From: a bacterium
Lineage (GTDB): Bacteria > Planctomycetota > UBA11346
Assembly (NCBI GenBank): GCA_020049615.1
Contig: JAIFKN010000310.1
Location: forward strand, 1-6,910
DNA: 6,910 nucleotides
Reading direction: 5' to 3'
Below are positions 5,608 through 6,910 of this stretch, piece by piece. The notes under the pieces are model-generated. The model was given only the letters and a program-made list of their open reading frames with translations, ran no database searches and was not told the DNA's origin. How positions within the stretch are numbered: position 1 is the first letter of the stretch; the number at the start of each line of letters is the position of its first letter. Made by a program: the position numbers and the translations under genes.

Positions 5608-6528
5608 ATGATCGCGCGTACGATAGCTGGACTTGCCCTCGCATGCTGCTGCGCCGGAGCCGAGGATCTCGTCGTTCTGCGCGACGGCATCCGGCTGGTT
5701 GGCGAGGTGCAGTCGGAAGACGCTCGTCATGTCGTGCTGCGCATCGAACGCGGCCGGCTGGTGACGCTCGACCGGGTCCAGGTCAGCGAGGTGCTGAGGG
5801 GGCATGGTCGGGGCGAGGTGCCGCGGCCGCTGGAACTGGAACCGGTCCTTGAGCGGCCCAAGGATGGACCTCGACGCGCTGATTCGCCCGTAGCAGCTGC
5901 GCCACTGTCCCCGTGGACCATCTCCCTGGTTGTGACGGTCGGCTGGGCCGATGATTCGACCAAGTCCAGTGGCACGGTCACTGACGTGCCCGCTGCAAAC
6001 ACCTTCGCCTTGTCCGGGGACTACGATCTCGGAGGCTCCCAACTGCCGGCGGGGACCGTCCTCCGCCTTACCCACGACGCGTCACCGGGCGGATCAGGTC
6101 TGCGCCTGGGATTGCAGTCCGGGTTCGACTACGCTTCTGGTGACGACGCCACCTCGACGCTGCTCCAGGTCGCCGCCGTGGCTGGCTGGAGCTGGGGCGA
6201 CGGCCGTCGTCGGCATGCCATTCAGGGACTGCTCGGCTACGAGTCCGGAACCCTCGACCGGGAACTGGTGCTGCTCGACGGTTCCGGTTCCACGCTGGCC
6301 GAACTCGATGACAGCGCCGACCTGTCGGGCTGGAGCCTCGCTCTCGAGGCGGAGACGACCTGGAGCAGCGGCCGCTGGGTCTTCGGCCTGGTCGGCGGCC
6401 TGTCGTGGCGATCGCTGTCCGGCGACGCCGCGTGGTCGGCGGCCAGCGGTCGCTTCATCGGCTCCGAGGAGCTGGACTCGACCGGTCTGGTCGCCTATGC
6501 CGGCGGTCTGATCGGCTGCCGCCTGTAG
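5608..6528 (+). CDS. Exported protein of unknown function, probable outer-membrane beta-barrel
   Basis: I do not recognise this 306-residue protein. I chose ATG 5608 over the in-frame TTG 5575 because it places the signal peptide (MIARTIAGLALACCCAGA, cleavage about A18) at the N-terminus. Residues about 20-64 (VVLRDGIRLVGEVQSEDARH...) form a compact beta-rich unit like the small 'LRDG...GEV...VVLR' domains of planctomycete envelope proteins, perhaps SH3- or Sm-like. A proline- and charge-rich linker (65-102) follows. Residues 103-306 alternate hydrophobic and polar residues, are rich in Gly, Ser, Trp and Asp (WTISLVVTVGWADD, LRLGLQSGFDYASGDD, WSLALEAETTWSSGRWVFGL) and suit about eight transmembrane beta-strands with acidic loops. 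The end, GLVAYAGGLIGCRL, lacks a classical C-terminal Phe. It follows the broken gene by 88 bases and converges on ftsY; no shared role is evident. A soluble beta-sandwich is the alternative. Confidence 0.7.
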   Translation: MIARTIAGLALACCCAGAEDLVVLRDGIRLVGEVQSEDARHVVLRIERGRLVTLDRVQVSEVLRGHGRGEVPRPLELEPVLERPKDGPRRADSPVAAAPLSPWTISLVVTVGWADDSTKSSGTVTDVPAANTFALSGDYDLGGSQLPAGTVLRLTHDASPGGSGLRLGLQSGFDYASGDDATSTLLQVAAVAGWSWGDGRRRHAIQGLLGYESGTLDRELVLLDGSGSTLAELDDSADLSGWSLALEAETTWSSGRWVFGLVGGLSWRSLSGDAAWSAASGRFIGSEELDSTGLVAYAGGLIGCRL

Positions 6529-6560
6529 TCGCGGAGCGGCTGGGTCGGTCGCCAGCTAGG

Positions 6561-6910
6561 CTAAGCGAATATCGCTTCAATGAATGCGTCAGGATCGAAC
6601 GGCTGGAGATCGTCCATTCCCTCACCGACGCCGATGTAGCGGACGGTGAGCCCCAACTCGCGCTTGATGGTGATGGCGATACCGCCCTTGGCGGTGCCGT
6701 CGAGCTTGGTGATGACCAGGCCGGTGACGCCCATCGCGTCCTTGAACACCTTGGCCTGCTGCACCGCGTTCTGCCCGGCGGTGGCGTCGAGCACCAGCAG
6801 CACATCGTGCGGCGCGTCGGGCAGGCGCTTCTGGATGACGCGGCGGATCTTCTCCAGCTCGCGCATCAGGTGCTCCTTGTTGTGCAGGCGGCCGGCGGTG
6901 TCGATCAGCA
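6561..6910 (-). CDS. ftsY: Signal recognition particle receptor FtsY, C-terminal part (5'-partial)
   Basis: The frame ends at TAG 6561-6563 and stays open to the window end, reading LIDTAGRLHNKEHLMRELEK from base 6909 downward, so the ATG at 6866 is internal and the true start lies beyond the window. Visible SRP-GTPase motifs are G3 DTAGR (about 6889-6903), the closing DATAGQNA region, G4 TKLDGTAKGG (TKLD at 6699-6710) and the G5-side GVGEGMDDLQPFDP near the end. The DLQPFDP ending and final FIEAIFA are diagnostic for FtsY rather than Ffh, which continues with an M domain. FtsY is the membrane-bound receptor that docks ribosome-SRP complexes to the translocon and hydrolyses GTP with Ffh. The missing part includes the A and N domains and the P-loop. 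It converges with the barrel gene, leaving 32 bases between stops; a weak 5-bp inverted repeat there is the only terminator candidate. Confidence 0.96.
   Translation of the reverse strand, partial: LIDTAGRLHNKEHLMRELEKIRRVIQKRLPDAPHDVLLVLDATAGQNAVQQAKVFKDAMGVTGLVITKLDGTAKGGIAITIKRELGLTVRYIGVGEGMDDLQPFDPDAFIEAIFA

Noticed and set aside
6529..6560. Terminator hairpin between the barrel gene and ftsY (gctgg 6539-6543 with ccagc 6552-6556)
   Set aside because: Only five base pairs with an eight-base loop and no T-tract on either strand; too weak to call.
1..6910. tRNA, rRNA or other structured RNA genes
   Set aside because: No tRNA-like cloverleaf signatures or rRNA stretches were seen in the non-coding segments.

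Overview
The window is very GC-rich and densely coded. It carries three conserved bacterial genes or gene pairs (tldD-tldE type peptidase pair, an HtrA/DegP-type protease, ftsY) and two lineage-specific secreted-protein genes. Several traits are compatible with a planctomycete or other PVC-type Gram-negative bacterium: high GC, poor Shine-Dalgarno motifs, a secreted protein ending in a Calx-beta-like beta-sandwich and a C-terminal sorting tail, and a small 'LRDG-x(4)-GEV' domain joined to a probable outer-membrane barrel. This placement is an inference from protein style, not a demonstrated identity.

Layout. Bases 1-1383 (+) are the 3' most of a TldD-family metallopeptidase gene whose start lies before the window. 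It is followed after one base by its TldE/PmbA-type partner (1385-2755, +), so the two are almost certainly one operon. Bases 2756-2908 separate this operon from a convergent HtrA-like serine protease (2909-4333, -). The spacer is filled by a complex nested inverted repeat that contains a telomere-like G-quadruplex motif. Bases 4334-4584 are a relatively AT-rich divergent intergenic region. Bases 4585-5519 (+) hold a secreted protein in two reading frames: signal peptide and gingipain (C25)-type propeptide in the first, Calx-beta-like domain and C-terminal sorting tail in the second. The frame breaks where a peptidase catalytic domain would be expected, so I call it a pseudogene. Bases 5608-6528 (+) encode an unrecognised exported protein with a small beta-rich N-terminal domain and a glycine/aromatic-rich, barrel-like C-terminal part. 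Bases 6561-6910 (-) are the C-terminal part of the SRP receptor FtsY, which runs off the window end.

Functionally, the identifiable genes concern protein processing and the cell envelope (TldD/E proteolysis, periplasmic quality-control proteolysis, membrane targeting by FtsY, exported proteins). Only tldD-tldE shows operon-like linkage; the others are convergent or divergent single genes. I see no convincing new multi-gene system. The most unusual items are the 2760-2907 repeat/G4 structure and the broken propeptide/Calx-beta gene.
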